Positions 59,008 to 60,000 of a DNA stretch of 60,000 bases are shown here, piece after piece. The notes beneath the pieces were generated by a model. The model had not been told where the DNA came from. It saw only the letters and a program-made list of their open reading frames with translations, and did no database searches. Positions within the stretch are counted from its first letter, which is position 1. Every line of letters starts with the position of its first letter. Both the position numbers and the translations under genes were made by a program. Source of the stretch: Apostichopus japonicus (Eukaryota; Echinodermata; Holothuroidea; Aspidochirotida; Stichopodidae); assembly GCF_037975245.1 (NCBI RefSeq), contig NC_092568.1, positions 7,363,501 to 7,423,500 of the forward strand. Direction: 5' to 3'.

Positions 59008-60000
59008 TAAATGTCACCTGTTAATGGCTTGAAATGGGCTACGAATAGTTACTCAAAATATCCATCTCAAAAAGTATCTCAGACAAACCATCCATCTGCA
59101 ATCTTTACCAAAGTGTAAATTTTAATGACATATTGCCTTCATTCCGACAATATTTTGTACTTATTTTCAGTATTATACCGTTTATGAACAAATAGAAATG
59201 TTACGAACTTGAAGTTAAACATACCTATTCGTTACCTATATAACTCCATTCAGGTTCAATTAGAATGTGTAAGCTTAGGCCAATCAAACTGAAAAGCAAA
59301 TTGTACCATCGTAACTTGTTTAAAATTACTCTAAAATGTAATACCAGATTGATGTAAAGAAATAATAACAACTAGAAACTACTCCAATATAAAATATAAC
59401 ATTCCCTCTATAAGACATATCACTTACATTACCTTCCAAACAAATGCCGATTTCCAGCAAATTGAAAGTTGTAAACTAAGCTACGCAATTTTTTTTTTTT
59501 TTTTTTTGCAAACCGATGGTTAGGCTACATTTCCCATTGACTTAGTGTGGTTGTTAGGCTAACATGTGGTCGAAGATTGCAGTTTCCGTGGATATTTTTA
59601 GTTTTTATTTGCGACACAACTAGAGCGAATAAACAGATGTCAAGTTTAGATTTCCATGCAGTTGATTTAGTGTGAAGTAAGGCTACTATGTGGTCGGAGA
59701 TTTGTGAGGATTTTAGGTTATTTTCGCTGGTACTGCAGGCCGTAATTTACCACGGGAAGTTCCCGGTGATTGTGCGCGACCCTCTCGCACTGCTTCAAAT
59801 TTTGATGCGGGGTGAGAAAACTGCGCGATTCGCGATGCAACTGCAATTCCTAGCTAAAGCAAACGCATGTCACAATTAATTTTACACAGGCACCTGATAT
59901 AAAGAGGGCGATTTTTTTATATTTCATTTTTCTTTTTCGCACTCGTAATTGTGCTTTAGGACGGCTTTTTAGCACTTGCGAGGGCGAATCGCCCGTTGCC

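Larger units (their letters stand above)
56895..60000 (-). other. Upstream intron/5' region of ANAPC1; no exon recognised
   Basis: I scanned the - strand for the conserved N-terminal FVPFGR-type motif and a phase-0 donor and found none, so the start codon probably lies to the right of the window. Contents: a DR1-bearing repeat (57395-57500), a 60-bp duplicate (58420-58480 and 58624-58682), a (TA)n run near 58519, CGATTA-rich sequence (58687-58760), copy 2 of a dispersed repeat, a poly-T run (59490-59507), and at the edge a GGGCGAATCGCCC palindrome. Confidence 0.55.

Noticed and set aside
59420-59476. Possible non-coding 5' exon of ANAPC1 (donor GGAAG|GTAATG)
   Set aside because: Sequence around is AT-rich with a poly-T run; no evidence beyond a donor-like word.

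Overview
The window is animal nuclear DNA: AT-rich, intron-rich and full of short tandem repeats, poly-G tracts and tRNA-derived SINEs. Its two protein genes resemble their vertebrate counterparts closely over their whole visible length. An invertebrate deuterostome fits best, perhaps an echinoderm such as a sea cucumber. That placement is inference from protein similarity and repeat style, not from a diagnostic marker. There are no operons, phage, CRISPR or other prokaryotic features.

Two genes face each other tail to tail. On the + strand, 1-5436 looks like intron of an EHD-family gene (EHD1/3/4, RME-1, Past1). Its last coding exon is 5437-6135, and paired poly(A) signals lie about 90 bases after the stop. 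The N-terminal ATPase domain lies left of the window. From 6136 to 16611 is an intergenic region of about 10.5 kb with no recognisable gene. It holds two striking minisatellites (7779-8157 and 14262-14806) and a G-rich tract.

From 56894 down to 16612 the - strand carries ANAPC1 (APC1), the largest scaffold subunit of the anaphase-promoting complex/cyclosome. I resolved 45 coding exons. Their splice phases are mutually consistent and the summed length is 5,637 nt including the stop, an exact multiple of three: 1,878 residues. The model starts about 70-75 residues into the human protein, so the start codon and first coding exon(s) are not visible and probably lie beyond 60000. Exons v1-v11 make the N-terminal beta-propeller and its Ser/Thr-Pro-rich regulatory loop. 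Exons v12-v26 make the middle region, v27-v39 the proteasome/cyclosome (PC) repeats, and v40-v45 the C-terminal domain.

The introns carry the window's mobile DNA. There is a complete 392-bp non-autonomous hAT element with perfect 8-bp target duplications. There are at least three SINE families, a 311-bp tandem duplication that copied a splice acceptor, repeats carrying nuclear-receptor DR1-like motifs, and a hammerhead-ribozyme-like motif typical of Penelope-type elements. I did not find a previously undescribed multi-gene system. The most interesting items are these non-coding structures and a NAGNAG tandem acceptor in ANAPC1.
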